A stretch of DNA of 64,000 bases from Helicobacter fennelliae (GTDB lineage Bacteria; Campylobacterota; Campylobacteria; Campylobacterales; Helicobacteraceae). The notes under the pieces are model-generated. The model worked only from the letters and a program-made list of their open reading frames with translations, was not told the DNA's origin and did not search any database. The stretch's first letter is position 1; every line of letters starts with the position of its first letter. Where the stretch lies: positions 62,001 to 126,000 of the forward strand of contig NZ_UGIB01000001.1 in NCBI RefSeq assembly GCF_900451005.1. Reading direction: 5' to 3'. The position numbers and the translations under genes were made by a program. Below, piece by piece: positions 9,253 through 17,722 of the stretch.

Positions 9253-10476
9253 TTAATAAAAACTCATTTTTGTCCCGCGCAAGCCAATGAACTGCTGTGT
9301 CGGACATACTAATTTGCCTGCTTTTGCATTACTATCTAGCTCTTTGAAAATAGCATTAAGATCAACTTGAGTAATATCGCGCTCGCCTAGCCCATAAATA
9401 TAATTATTAAGCACTGGGTGATTTGAATCTTTTGCTTGATACAATGCCGCTGCAACCTCATTAAATAACGCTCCCATCGCGCCTGCGGGCGAGCTTTTAT
9501 CCATAATGCCAATGGCTTTGGCGTTTTTGAGTGCGAGGGCGACTTCTGTATATGGAAAAGGTCGAAACATTTTTAAGCACACAACGCCCGCCTTAATCCC
9601 TTGAGCGCGTATATTGTCGGCTGCGACCATTGCAGATTCTGCTGTCGTGCCAAGTGCAAAAATAATCACATCAGCATCATTAGCCTTATAGCTTTCAACG
9701 ATTTTGTGCTCTCTGCCTGTAAGTGCTTTAAACTCCGCAAACACACTCTCAATCACTTCTTTTGATTGCATAAGTGCATTATGCTGCTGTGCTTTATGCT
9801 CATAATGCCACTCTTCCTCTGCTTGCGCACCATAAGTAGCGGGGTGCTCAAAATCAAAAAGCGCATTTTTGCTTTGGTATTCTCCGATGAATTTATACGC
9901 AACCTCATCGCTCAATGGTCGGACATTTTGAGCGGTATGAGAGCACAAAAACCCATCTTGATTTACAATCACGGGTAATCGCACTCGCATATCTTCAGCC
10001 ACCCTAAAAGCAATGAGATTTAAATCATACGCATCTTGTGGGTTATTCGCACATAAATTGATCCACCCAGCATCGCGCCCCAAATACATATCAGAATGAT
10101 CGCCATGGATATTAAGCGGAGAAGCCAAAGCCCTATTGACAAGATTAAGCACGATAGGCAAGCGCATTCCTGAAACTTGATAGAGCACTTCAATCATCAA
10201 CGCAAAGCCTTGAGAGCTTGTAGCTGTCGCGACTCTACCGCCTGCAGCAGCCGCTCCAGCACACGCACTCATCGCGGCGTGCTCGGATTCTACAAGCACA
10301 AACTCACCATCAATATATCCATTGCCTACAAAAGTCCCATAATTTTGCACGATAGGCGTTGATGGGGTGATAGGATACGCAGCAACAACATCAATTTGAG
10401 CCTGCCTCATAGCTTGGCATGCAGCGGTATTTCCGTCCCATACAACGACTTCATCTAGTTCCATTTGTTTTGCCAT
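9253..10476 (-). CDS. porA: Pyruvate:flavodoxin oxidoreductase, alpha subunit
   Basis: Alpha subunit (407 residues) of the pyruvate:acceptor oxidoreductase. The N-terminal pyrimidine-binding domain is recognisable from AAYPITPSTPIVQNYG and VESEHAAMSACAGAAAAGGR, and the central transketolase-C-like domain from DADVIIFALGTTAESA. The start follows GAGGAGTAAGCT. It lies 3 nt after porD and 14 nt before porB, so the operon is tightly packed and surely co-transcribed. In Helicobacter this complex is the main route from pyruvate to acetyl-CoA, with flavodoxin as acceptor. Confidence 0.95.
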   Translation of the reverse strand: MAKQMELDEVVVWDGNTAACQAMRQAQIDVVAAYPITPSTPIVQNYGTFVGNGYIDGEFVLVESEHAAMSACAGAAAAGGRVATATSSQGFALMIEVLYQVSGMRLPIVLNLVNRALASPLNIHGDHSDMYLGRDAGWINLCANNPQDAYDLNLIAFRVAEDMRVRLPVIVNQDGFLCSHTAQNVRPLSDEVAYKFIGEYQSKNALFDFEHPATYGAQAEEEWHYEHKAQQHNALMQSKEVIESVFAEFKALTGREHKIVESYKANDADVIIFALGTTAESAMVAADNIRAQGIKAGVVCLKMFRPFPYTEVALALKNAKAIGIMDKSSPAGAMGALFNEVAAALYQAKDSNHPVLNNYIYGLGERDITQVDLNAIFKELDSNAKAGKLVCPTQQFIGLRGTKMSFY

Positions 10477-10479
10477 AGC

Positions 10480-10890
10480 TTACTCCTCTCTTTTTTTCTT
10501 TTCTTCTTTGGCTGGCCATTTCTCTAAGGCACTCGCATTTTCTTCATGGGTATTAAACATCAATAAAGATTTTGGATTTGTAGGGCAGACATCTACACAT
10601 ACTCCACACCCTTTACAATGTGCGTAATCAACGCCATTAAGCTTATCATCTCTTGCCATAATCGCACCATCTGGGCAATACACCCAGCAATTAAAACAAT
10701 TAATACAAATTGAGCTATTATGCACAGGCTTATCAATCCGCCAATGCGCGACACTCATTTTAAACGAACTCTCATCTGTGTAATCACGCTCGTTATTGTG
10801 CTGCTGTAATACCTCTAATCCATCTTTTTGAAATGGAAAAAGCACCGAACCAATTTCTAATTCATTCCAACCTTTCATATTATCATTCAT
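10480..10890 (-). CDS. porD: Pyruvate:flavodoxin oxidoreductase, delta (ferredoxin-like) subunit
   Basis: A 136-residue 2[4Fe-4S] ferredoxin-like subunit that carries electrons from the TPP centre. The two cluster motifs are clear: SICINCFNCWVYCPDGAI and CKGCGVCVDVCPTNP. The ATG at 10890 follows GGAGGAGATA; a second in-frame ATG lies four codons later (MNDNMKGW). It sits between porC (11-nt gap) and porA (3-nt gap). The sequence before the cysteines is longer than a free ferredoxin, as is usual for PorD. Confidence 0.94.
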   Translation of the reverse strand: MNDNMKGWNELEIGSVLFPFQKDGLEVLQQHNNERDYTDESSFKMSVAHWRIDKPVHNSSICINCFNCWVYCPDGAIMARDDKLNGVDYAHCKGCGVCVDVCPTNPKSLLMFNTHEENASALEKWPAKEEKKKREE

Positions 10891-10901
10891 TATCTCCTCC
10901 T

Positions 10902-11462
10902 TTATTTGACCTCGTCATAGGCTCTTTGGATCGCCTGCATATTTGCATCAATAATAGACTGAGGAAGTTTTTTGCCCAAAACCTTTGTAAAAGCTTTTTT
11001 GAAATACTCAATTTCCAAAAGATTTGAGATTTTGATAAATGCCCCAAGCATAGGTGCATTTGGGATAGGTTTGCCTATCGTATCTAAAGCGATTTGAATA
11101 CAATCAAGTATATATAGTGTTTTGCCTTGTAGCTCGGGCTTTTTGGCGATAAGCTCTTCTTTTGATAGATGTGTCGTGATGATGTATTTTGTATTTGGTT
11201 TTTCATGGACGCAAATATCAGTGATAAAAACAAGCCCCGGATCAATTACTAGCACATAATCTGGCTCCATATATTTCTCGTGATTTAAGATAGGTTTATC
11301 ATCAATCCTATCATAAGCACTCATCGCTGCTCCTCTTTTGGCAGAACCATACAGAGCAAAAGCTTGCACTTCCTTGCCCGTTGTCGCGACTACATCAGCA
11401 AGCCCCTTTGCTCCTGTAACTGCACCCTGCCCTGCTCGTGAATGCCATCTGATTTCTAGCAT
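10902..11462 (-). CDS. porC: Pyruvate:flavodoxin oxidoreductase, gamma subunit
   Basis: A 186-residue gamma subunit and the first gene of the por operon. The N-terminus MLEIRWHSRAGQGAVTGAKGLA is typical of the catalytic-domain gamma family, followed by YGSAKRGAAMSAYDRI. The start follows GGAGAATCT. About 160 bp of AT-rich DNA without a gene separate it from the HAD phosphatase gene; the operon promoter is probably there, but I could not pick a convincing -10 box. Confidence 0.94.
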   Translation of the reverse strand: MLEIRWHSRAGQGAVTGAKGLADVVATTGKEVQAFALYGSAKRGAAMSAYDRIDDKPILNHEKYMEPDYVLVIDPGLVFITDICVHEKPNTKYIITTHLSKEELIAKKPELQGKTLYILDCIQIALDTIGKPIPNAPMLGAFIKISNLLEIEYFKKAFTKVLGKKLPQSIIDANMQAIQRAYDEVK

Positions 11463-11621
11463 AGATTCTCCTTTACACTTTGTGATGTTGTTGTGATTTT
11501 TGCATTGTCAAATATTATCAAAAGTCTAAAAAGGATTTTACTATTTTTTATTTAAACCCAATTAAAAACGCAGATAAAAAGACAAAGACTTAAGATTTTG
11601 TTTATAATAGTAACAGAAAAT

Positions 11622-12341
11622 TTATATCTTTTGGATATACAAAACAGCGTCATATATAGTGTTAAAACTTAATTGTGTTTCTTTTTGTAAATCTTTTCCA
11701 AACCCATTCTTCACCCAAACGCTATTGATTTTTGCATTTTTCGCAGCCTTGATGTCATATATCGTATCGCCTATCATGTAGATTCTCTCTTTTGGTGTGA
11801 TAGGAAAAAAATTCAAAGCCTTTAAAATCGGCTCTGCATCTGGCTTAGGACGATCAATATCTTCACTTCCTATGACGACTTGAAATAGCTTCAATAACCC
11901 AAAATGCTCCAGAATCTGTTTTGAATATAGCGCAGTTTTGGTCGTAACAACTCCAAGGTGAGCAAATTGAGAAGCGAGGATTAGGGCTTCTGTAGCGTAA
12001 GGCATAAGTTTTGTTTTTTCAATGCAGATTCTGCGATAATGATTTTTGTATCGGATAACGCGCTTTTTGGACTCTTCCTTATCAAATCCGACAAAACGAA
12101 ACATCTCCTCTAATGGCAAACCAATCAAGCCTCTCACCTGCTGCAAAGTCGGCTTATAATCATCTTCACACGCCCTACAAAAACTCTCATAAATCCCCTC
12201 CGCAGAATCTAAAAGCGTGCCATCTAAATCAAAAAGTATGATTTTTTTCTCGCTATCTTTTTCGTTTTCTTGAGAGGTGTTTTGGGATTTGGCTGATTGA
12301 TTTGAGGAGGTGAGAAATTTTGTTTTCAAAAACTTAATCAT
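11622..12341 (-). CDS. HAD-family phosphatase, phosphoglycolate phosphatase-like
   Basis: A 239-residue haloacid dehalogenase hydrolase of the Gph/PGP type. HAD motifs in order: ILFDLDGTLLDS (nucleophile and acid aspartates), VVTTKT (motif II), KPDAEPIL (motif III lysine) and MIGDTIYDIKAA (motif IV). The N-terminal ~33 residues (Ser/Asn/Gln-rich, before KKIILFD) are longer than usual and may reflect an upstream start choice. The likely role is hydrolysis of 2-phosphoglycolate or another small phosphomonoester. Lies 19 nt downstream of the MATE exporter gene and is probably translated from the same mRNA. Confidence 0.8.
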   Translation of the reverse strand: MIKFLKTKFLTSSNQSAKSQNTSQENEKDSEKKIILFDLDGTLLDSAEGIYESFCRACEDDYKPTLQQVRGLIGLPLEEMFRFVGFDKEESKKRVIRYKNHYRRICIEKTKLMPYATEALILASQFAHLGVVTTKTALYSKQILEHFGLLKLFQVVIGSEDIDRPKPDAEPILKALNFFPITPKERIYMIGDTIYDIKAAKNAKINSVWVKNGFGKDLQKETQLSFNTIYDAVLYIQKI

Positions 12342-12360
12342 TTTTCTTTCCTTTTATTGT

Positions 12361-13779
12361 TTATTTATCTTTGTTTGCGGTTATGGCTTTTGGACGTGAT
12401 TTTTGCCATAGCAATTTTCCGCTCTGTATTTTTCCAGAAAAAATGCCAAACTTTATCTCATAACACATCACAATAACTGCAACCACAAAAGCGCAACTCT
12501 GCGCGATAGGATAGCTTAGCCACGCCCCATAGATTCCATAGTTTTTACTCATTATTGGCAAAATCATCACAAGAAACAAAATCGTATAGCAAATTGTGAT
12601 GATAAATGAGCTTCGTATGCGCTGAACGGATTGCAAAAATATCGCACATACCATATTTACTCCCAAAATAATATAGCCTGAATAATAAATAGGCATAGCC
12701 TGTATGGTTTGATGAAAAATCTCTATACTTATCTTAGAATCTTTATCTTTCAAAAAAAGCCCAACCATATACGAATCAAAATAAAAAAACAACCCATACA
12801 CAACCCCACCCATAAGCAAAACCATAAAAAGCGAAAAAAACAGAATCTGCTTTAATCTTACAAAATTGCCCGCTCCATAATTAAAGCTTGCTAAGGGCTG
12901 AAGTGCTTGCGTAACGGCAAGTAAAAATGTAAAAAACACAATCCCGCAATACATCATAATGCTATAAATTTTCACGCCAATATCGCCAACTATCGCTAAT
13001 AAAGTTGCATTAAACACAAGCATAACAATAGCTGCTGAAGCCTCTGAAACACTCTCTGGAATCCCTGTTTTTGATGATGAGATGATCGCTGCAAACGAAA
13101 ATCGCGGTATAAAATAGAGCTTGCCTTTTTTAGTCAAAAAATGAAGCACCAAAACACCAAACCCAATACAATGCGCTAAAAGCGTAGCCAAAGCACTTCC
13201 TTCAATCCCCATATCAAGCTTAAATAAAAAAATATAATTTAAAATGATATTACTCAAAGAGCCTATAACCATTGCCAAAGTCGCTAAAATCGGTCGCTTG
13301 TCATTGACTACAAAAATATCACTCAATGGGTGCAGGATAAAAAATGGCGTGCCTAAAAATATGATACGAAGATAAATTAGTGCTAATTCTTTGATATGCG
13401 CACCAATGGGCTTTTTTGCGACAAGCAAATCCAGAATCTGATCGCAAAACACAAACCCAATCAACCCTATCAAACACGCAACAATCGCTACAAAATAAAA
13501 AATCGAACTAAACACAAGTCTCGCGCGATGCGATTGATCTTTGCCTAAAAAATACGAAACAATAGCCGCTCCACCAAACCCAAACAACAACTCAAAAGCA
13601 ATAAAAAGAGGAAATATAGGCCAGCAAATACCAATCGCAGCCAATCCATCTTCGCCTATTTTTTTGCCAACAAAAATACCATCAATCGTAGAATAAGTCG
13701 AGAGTGCAAGCATTGCACATAAAGCAGGAACAAAATAATAAAAAAATAGCTTGATAATAGAATCTTTTTTGAGATCCAT
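12361..13779 (-). CDS. MATE-family efflux protein
   Basis: A 472-residue integral membrane protein with about 12 hydrophobic segments and the MATE pattern: an N-terminal PALCAMLALSTYSTIDGIFVGKKIG stretch shared by Na+- or H+-coupled multidrug and toxic compound extrusion proteins, and a second related half starting near residue 240 (ISSSKTGIPESVSEASAAIV). It should export cationic compounds across the inner membrane; the substrate is unknown. It is the first gene of a two-gene unit with the HAD phosphatase. Downstream of the ribosomal pair rplM-rpsI but separated from it by a probable terminator. Confidence 0.85.
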   Translation of the reverse strand: MDLKKDSIIKLFFYYFVPALCAMLALSTYSTIDGIFVGKKIGEDGLAAIGICWPIFPLFIAFELLFGFGGAAIVSYFLGKDQSHRARLVFSSIFYFVAIVACLIGLIGFVFCDQILDLLVAKKPIGAHIKELALIYLRIIFLGTPFFILHPLSDIFVVNDKRPILATLAMVIGSLSNIILNYIFLFKLDMGIEGSALATLLAHCIGFGVLVLHFLTKKGKLYFIPRFSFAAIISSSKTGIPESVSEASAAIVMLVFNATLLAIVGDIGVKIYSIMMYCGIVFFTFLLAVTQALQPLASFNYGAGNFVRLKQILFFSLFMVLLMGGVVYGLFFYFDSYMVGLFLKDKDSKISIEIFHQTIQAMPIYYSGYIILGVNMVCAIFLQSVQRIRSSFIITICYTILFLVMILPIMSKNYGIYGAWLSYPIAQSCAFVVAVIVMCYEIKFGIFSGKIQSGKLLWQKSRPKAITANKDK

Positions 13780-13840
13780 TAGAGACTCTTTATATGACTT
13801 AAACCAAATTCAAACCAAATGAACTCAATCCAAAATATCC

Positions 13841-13864
13841 AAAAAAGCAGCCCAAAAAGACTGC
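13841..13864 (-). terminator. Probable Rho-independent terminator after rpsI
   Basis: On the minus strand GCAGTC (13864-13859) can pair with GGCTGC (13852-13847), one pair being G-T, with a six-base loop. Six T residues follow (13846-13841). It lies just past the rpsI stop. The stem is short. Confidence 0.5.
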
Positions 13865-13870
13865 CAAAAA

Positions 13871-14260
13871 TTATCTTTTTGAGAATTGTGGGCTTCTTCG
13901 CGCTTTTCTTTTTCCGTATTTTTTGCGCTCAACAACCCTTGAATCACGCGTAAGCAAACCTTTTGGCTTCAAAATCGCACGAAAAGCAATATCATAAGCA
14001 TTCAAAGCCTTTGAGATTCCATGTCGCAATGCTTCAGCCTGCGCAGAATACCCTCCACCAAAAGTAATAGCTGTAATATCAACAGATTTTTCTTGTTTTG
14101 TCAAAACAAGTGGTTGCAATACTTTTTTCTTAATCGCTTCATGACCGCCAAGCCACTCATCAAGCCCCATATCATTAATAGTGAGTTTTCCCTTTCCGCT
14201 ATGAAGCCATACTTTTGCGATGGCTGTTTTTCTTTTACCAGTTGCATAAACTTTTGCCAT
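13871..14260 (-). CDS. rpsI: 30S ribosomal protein S9
   Basis: A 129-residue ribosomal protein whose C-terminal tail reaches the P-site tRNA. Conserved sections: N-terminal [15 protein letters not shown], middle [20 protein letters not shown], and the strongly basic end [24 protein letters not shown] (only parts quoted as landmarks). Full length and ending at the conserved QFSKR. It follows rplM by 12 nt in the usual L13-S9 pair. Confidence 0.98.
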   Translation of the reverse strand: MAKVYATGKRKTAIAKVWLHSGKGKLTINDMGLDEWLGGHEAIKKKVLQPLVLTKQEKSVDITAITFGGGYSAQAEALRHGISKALNAYDIAFRAILKPKGLLTRDSRVVERKKYGKRKARRSPQFSKR

Positions 14261-14272
14261 AGAGTATTCCTT

Positions 14273-14698
14273 TTATTTGCTTGTTGAAATTTGAGCGGTG
14301 TGAGGATGCTCACTGCCTTGATAAACTTTGAGTTTTTTTATCATCGCTCGACCTAATTTTGTTTTTGGTAACATTCCGCGCACTGCAAGATAATAAAGCT
14401 TTTGCGGATTTTTTTCTAGCATTTCTTGAAGTGTTTTGGATTTTGTGCTTCCAAAGTATCCAGAATGCGTGAAGTATTCTTTATCTTGAAGTTTCATTCC
14501 AGAGAATTTAACTTGCGTTGCATTAATCACCACAACGAAATCCCCACAATCCACATTTGGCGTAAAAGAAGGCTTATGCTTCCCGCGCAAAAGAACTGCT
14601 ATCTCTGTAATCAACCGACCAAATGTCTTGTCCTTCGCATCGATAAGATGCCATTGGCGAACTACATCGCTCGCTCTGCTTGATTTTGTCATATTCAT
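14273..14698 (-). CDS. rplM: 50S ribosomal protein L13
   Basis: A 141-residue early-assembly protein of the large subunit. Landmarks: RQWHLIDAKDKTFGRL near the N-terminus, LLRGKHKPSFTPNVDCGDFVVV, and RGMLPKTKLGRAMIKKLKVY near the C-terminus. Its ATG at 14698 follows AAGGG. A strong promoter candidate lies ~45 bp upstream (14742-14747). First gene of the rplM-rpsI operon. Confidence 0.98.
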   Translation of the reverse strand: MNMTKSSRASDVVRQWHLIDAKDKTFGRLITEIAVLLRGKHKPSFTPNVDCGDFVVVINATQVKFSGMKLQDKEYFTHSGYFGSTKSKTLQEMLEKNPQKLYYLAVRGMLPKTKLGRAMIKKLKVYQGSEHPHTAQISTSK

Positions 14699-14741
14699 AA
14701 CTCATTATCCCTTATCATTAAGCTTGACTAATAAAACCGAT

Positions 14742-14747
14742 ATTATA
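14742..14747 (-). promoter_or_regulatory. -10 element for rplM-rpsI
   Basis: On the minus strand the sequence reads ATGTATAATATCGG, a perfect TATAAT, ~45 bp upstream of the rplM start. No clear -35 is seen, which is common for sigma-70 promoters of Helicobacter and Campylobacter. Confidence 0.6.
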
Positions 14748-14939
14748 CATTTCAAATATTAGATTCTGCTTAATTTAATATTGATATAAGTAAATGCAAC
14801 AAAAAGCGATGAATATTTTTTAGACAAGAAGTTTGCAGATTGCAGGAAACTTGCAGATTATAGAATAACTTTCATAAACTTTCATAGTGGAATTCTAAAA
14901 ATTGATGTATTAAGTATAGTTTTTTAAAGGTTTTTTCAC

Positions 14940-14945
14940 TATAAT
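14940..14945 (+). promoter_or_regulatory. -10 element before the UbiA-like gene
   Basis: TATAAT at 14940-14945, after an AT-rich T-run region, ~70 bp before the start at 15015. It is the only good promoter candidate in the ~315-bp gap between rplM and the polysaccharide block. The gap has no gene that I can support. Confidence 0.5.
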
Positions 14946-15014
14946 GCCCTCTTTTAAACTGCTTAATTTGAGGCAAAAACTCTCTTTGCTTTAAATTTAT
15001 ATTAGGAATGTATT

Positions 15015-15927
15015 TTGGGTTTTTGTAGCACTCTAGTCGCATATATAACTCTAATGAGACCATATCAATGGAGTAAAAATTGCTTTATCTTTGCTCCAGC
15101 ATTTTTTGCTTTTGGATCTTATCCTCTTACTTTCATAAAACCTTTGATTATAAGTTTTTTTGGCTTCAGCCTTGTGTGTAGTGCGATTTATATATTCAAT
15201 GATATTTTAGATAGAGAATCTGACAAGCTCCACCCAAGCAAAAAATTTCGCCCCATAGCAAGCGCGCTCATCTCGCCTTATAAAGCAGGTATTTTTAGTA
15301 TATTCCTAATGGGGGGGGGGGCTTATAATGCTTTATGTTTGCCTCTCCTCCTTAAGTCCCAAGCCTAATTTTTCACTCTTTATTCCTGTTTGTTTTTATA
15401 TATGCCTCAATTTTGTTTATTCTACTTTATTCAAACATTTTGCCATTATTGATATTTTTTGTATTGCCATAGGATTTGTCTTACGACTTTTTATAGGCTC
15501 TATTGTTATTAATATAGCCCTTTCAGAATGGATAGTCATCGTTACATTTTTGCTCGCATTATTTCTTGCTCTTGCCAAAAGGCGAGATGATGTGATTATC
15601 TTAGAAAAAAGTGGCACAAAAATGCGCAAAAATATCGATGGCTACAATCGCACTTTTTTAGATATAGGAATGAGTATCTCAGCTTCATTGGTTATGATCT
15701 CTTATATATTTTACACGATTGACGAAAGCGTGCAAGAGAGATTCCATACTGATAAACTTTATTTTACCTCTATTTTTGTGCTTCTTGGTATTTTTCGCTA
15801 TATGCAAATCACATTTGTAGAAGAACAAAGCTCTAGCCCTTCAAAAATCCTCCTCAAAGATAGATTCTTGCAATGCGCTATTTTAGGCTATATATGTAGT
15901 TTTGTTGTGATTATCATATTGAAATAA
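15015..15927 (+). CDS. UbiA-family prenyltransferase, decaprenyl-phosphate phosphoribosyltransferase-like (phase-variable, out of frame as sequenced)
   Basis: Membrane enzyme of the UbiA superfamily, closest in pattern to polyprenyl-phosphate 5-phosphoribosyltransferases, which attach ribose phosphate to a lipid carrier. Seen: LMRPYQWSKNCFIFAPAFF near the start, the Mg2+-binding NDILDRESD motif (residues ~62-70), then AKRRDDVIILEKSG and DGYNRTFLD in the second half, and several membrane helices. The gene is split by 11 Gs at 15311-15321: the first frame stops at 15368 and the rest continues in another frame to 15927. Loss of one G (10) or gain of two gives one frame of ~303 residues, the normal family length. 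The start is probably TTG at 15015, since the ATG at 15054 would trim the conserved N-terminus. Confidence 0.8.
15311..15321 (+). repeat. Poly-G tract 1 (11 G) in the UbiA-like gene
   Basis: Context CCTAAT(G)11CTTATA, in the middle of the gene. Eleven Gs put the second half out of frame; ten restore it. Confidence 0.95.
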
Positions 15928-15989
15928 GAGATGAAAATGCAGAATCTAAATACAAAACCTAAATTTAACCCCAAAACAAAGGAAATAAA

Positions 15990-17720
15990 ATGAGTAAAAA
16001 TATACCCCTTTATATGATACTTCTTGCCTGCTTTTTAGTCTTTGTTTTTATGGACTATCGCTATTTAGATGTTGAGTTTTTATCGCTAAGTCGTGGCGAT
16101 GAAATGCCTCAATTTTTGCAATTACAAAAAATGTATGAAGGGCTTATTGAGCTCAATATAAAAAAATTATTTGCATTTGAATTTTACAATTATGGTTTTG
16201 CATATTATATTCTTAATCTCTTTATAACATTGCCATTTTGGATAACCCAAAACTACGAGCTTGCTATCTACGCTCCTAGAATCTTAAATGCTATTTTTAG
16301 CCTTATGAATGTAGTTTTACTTTATATCATAGCAAAAGCTATCTTTAATCGCCTTACTGCATATTTGCTTGTGTTGATTTTTATCACAAGTCCTGGATTC
16401 TGGCAATTTGGATTTATGTTTAAACCGAATGTATTTCAAGCATTTTTTGTGCTTTTGAGTGCATATTTCTTACTCAAAGATTCATTTTACTTTGGGAGAA
16501 ATTATACTCTAGGCTGTGTTACTTTAGGGCTTGGTGTAGGATTAGCCAAATTCCAAGCTGTCATGTTTTTGCCACTGCTTTTTACATATATTGCTGTGCC
16601 ATTTTGCTTTGAGCGTAATGCTAAAGCATTCAAGCTCGCATGCAAAAGAATTATTTTAAGCACTTGCGGAGTTATAGCACTCTTTATTCTCACCAATCCC
16701 TATCTCTTACATCCACGAGGAATGCGTGCTTGGTGGAGTATGTTTGAAGGAAATATGAAGAGCAATGCAACTAATCATGGTGCTTACACGCAAGTAAGCT
16801 TTAGCGATAAGATATTTCAAGTGATTGATTTTTATTATTTTGAGATTCTTGTTTTTATTGCTTTGCTTGTGCTATGTGGCATTGTATTGTGGCGATGTGT
16901 GAGATTACTTAGAATGTCTCATTTTAATTTCAATGCAGAATCTAATACAATGCTTTGCTTTGGGGTGATTGTTTTTGGAGGGTTCCTTATCTCTTTGGCT
17001 TATTTGTTATTTTTTGTCAATAAAACATGGGGAGATTATTACTTTAGCACCATGCTACTTGGTATGCTTTTGCTTGGCTTATTTAGCTTGCGAGATTTAT
17101 TTAGAATACAAAACAAACAAATAGCCTTTAATGCTGCTGGGGGGGGGGGCAAGAGATTATGCGGAAAATTATGTCAAAGATTATATGTCAGCATATTGTG
17201 CGGATTCTTGGCATTACAGATTCTAGGAGGATTTATGAATGCATCATATAAGCAAGTCTTTAATAAATATAATGTCAATTTAGATTCTGCATACAGCTTG
17301 AGTGATGAGATTGTCGATATGCTAGAAAAAGTAGCACCCAAAAATACTGCATACAATATCATTACAGATACACCAAATTTCAGGTATTTACAGCTTGGTT
17401 TAGAGCCAAAAAATATCTATCAAACTTTTGGATTGCTTGATCCTAGAAATTTTGTATATGAAGAATGGAATAAAGAAACTCATACATTTGAATTTGTGCC
17501 AAAAGACTTCATCATCATAAGCAAATCTTCCAAATGGCTTAATCCAGATTCTATCTCTTTAGAGAGAGATAAACATTTTGCCACAAGTGTGCGCACACTT
17601 CAAGCACTATTAAATAATAAATTACCATTTGTGCTTATAGCGCAAAGTAAGCATTTTATGGTTTTTAAAAACATTGACACACAACACACTCTCATACAAA
17701 ATACACCAATAAAGGAATAA
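15990..17720 (+). CDS. GT-C type glycosyltransferase, ArnT/PMT-like, with in-frame poly-G
   Basis: A 576-residue polytopic membrane protein with the layout of lipid-phosphate-sugar dependent transferases (GT39/GT83 type). An N-terminal helix is followed by a periplasmic loop with acidic residues (SRGDEMPQF), many further helices and a soluble C-terminal part of ~120 residues. It would move a sugar from a polyprenyl carrier to a glycan or lipid at the periplasmic face. Eleven Gs at 17139-17149 encode AAGGGGKRL in what looks like a cytoplasmic loop between two helices; the gene is in frame as sequenced. Next to the UbiA-like gene, which could make its lipid-linked donor. Acceptor and sugar are unknown. 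Confidence 0.72.
   Translation: MSKNIPLYMILLACFLVFVFMDYRYLDVEFLSLSRGDEMPQFLQLQKMYEGLIELNIKKLFAFEFYNYGFAYYILNLFITLPFWITQNYELAIYAPRILNAIFSLMNVVLLYIIAKAIFNRLTAYLLVLIFITSPGFWQFGFMFKPNVFQAFFVLLSAYFLLKDSFYFGRNYTLGCVTLGLGVGLAKFQAVMFLPLLFTYIAVPFCFERNAKAFKLACKRIILSTCGVIALFILTNPYLLHPRGMRAWWSMFEGNMKSNATNHGAYTQVSFSDKIFQVIDFYYFEILVFIALLVLCGIVLWRCVRLLRMSHFNFNAESNTMLCFGVIVFGGFLISLAYLLFFVNKTWGDYYFSTMLLGMLLLGLFSLRDLFRIQNKQIAFNAAGGGGKRLCGKLCQRLYVSILCGFLALQILGGFMNASYKQVFNKYNVNLDSAYSLSDEIVDMLEKVAPKNTAYNIITDTPNFRYLQLGLEPKNIYQTFGLLDPRNFVYEEWNKETHTFEFVPKDFIIISKSSKWLNPDSISLERDKHFATSVRTLQALLNNKLPFVLIAQSKHFMVFKNIDTQHTLIQNTPIKE
17139..17149 (+). repeat. Poly-G tract 2 (11 G) in the GT-C glycosyltransferase gene
   Basis: Context GCTGCT(G)11CAAGAG, encoding a Gly run. 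In frame with 11 Gs; other lengths not differing by three truncate the protein near residue 390. Confidence 0.95.
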
Positions 17721-17722
17721 TT

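Noticed and set aside
14872-15063. 63-codon minus-strand frame in the gap before the UbiA-like gene
   Set aside because: It overlaps a promoter candidate and the start of the opposite gene; no ribosome binding site or motif.
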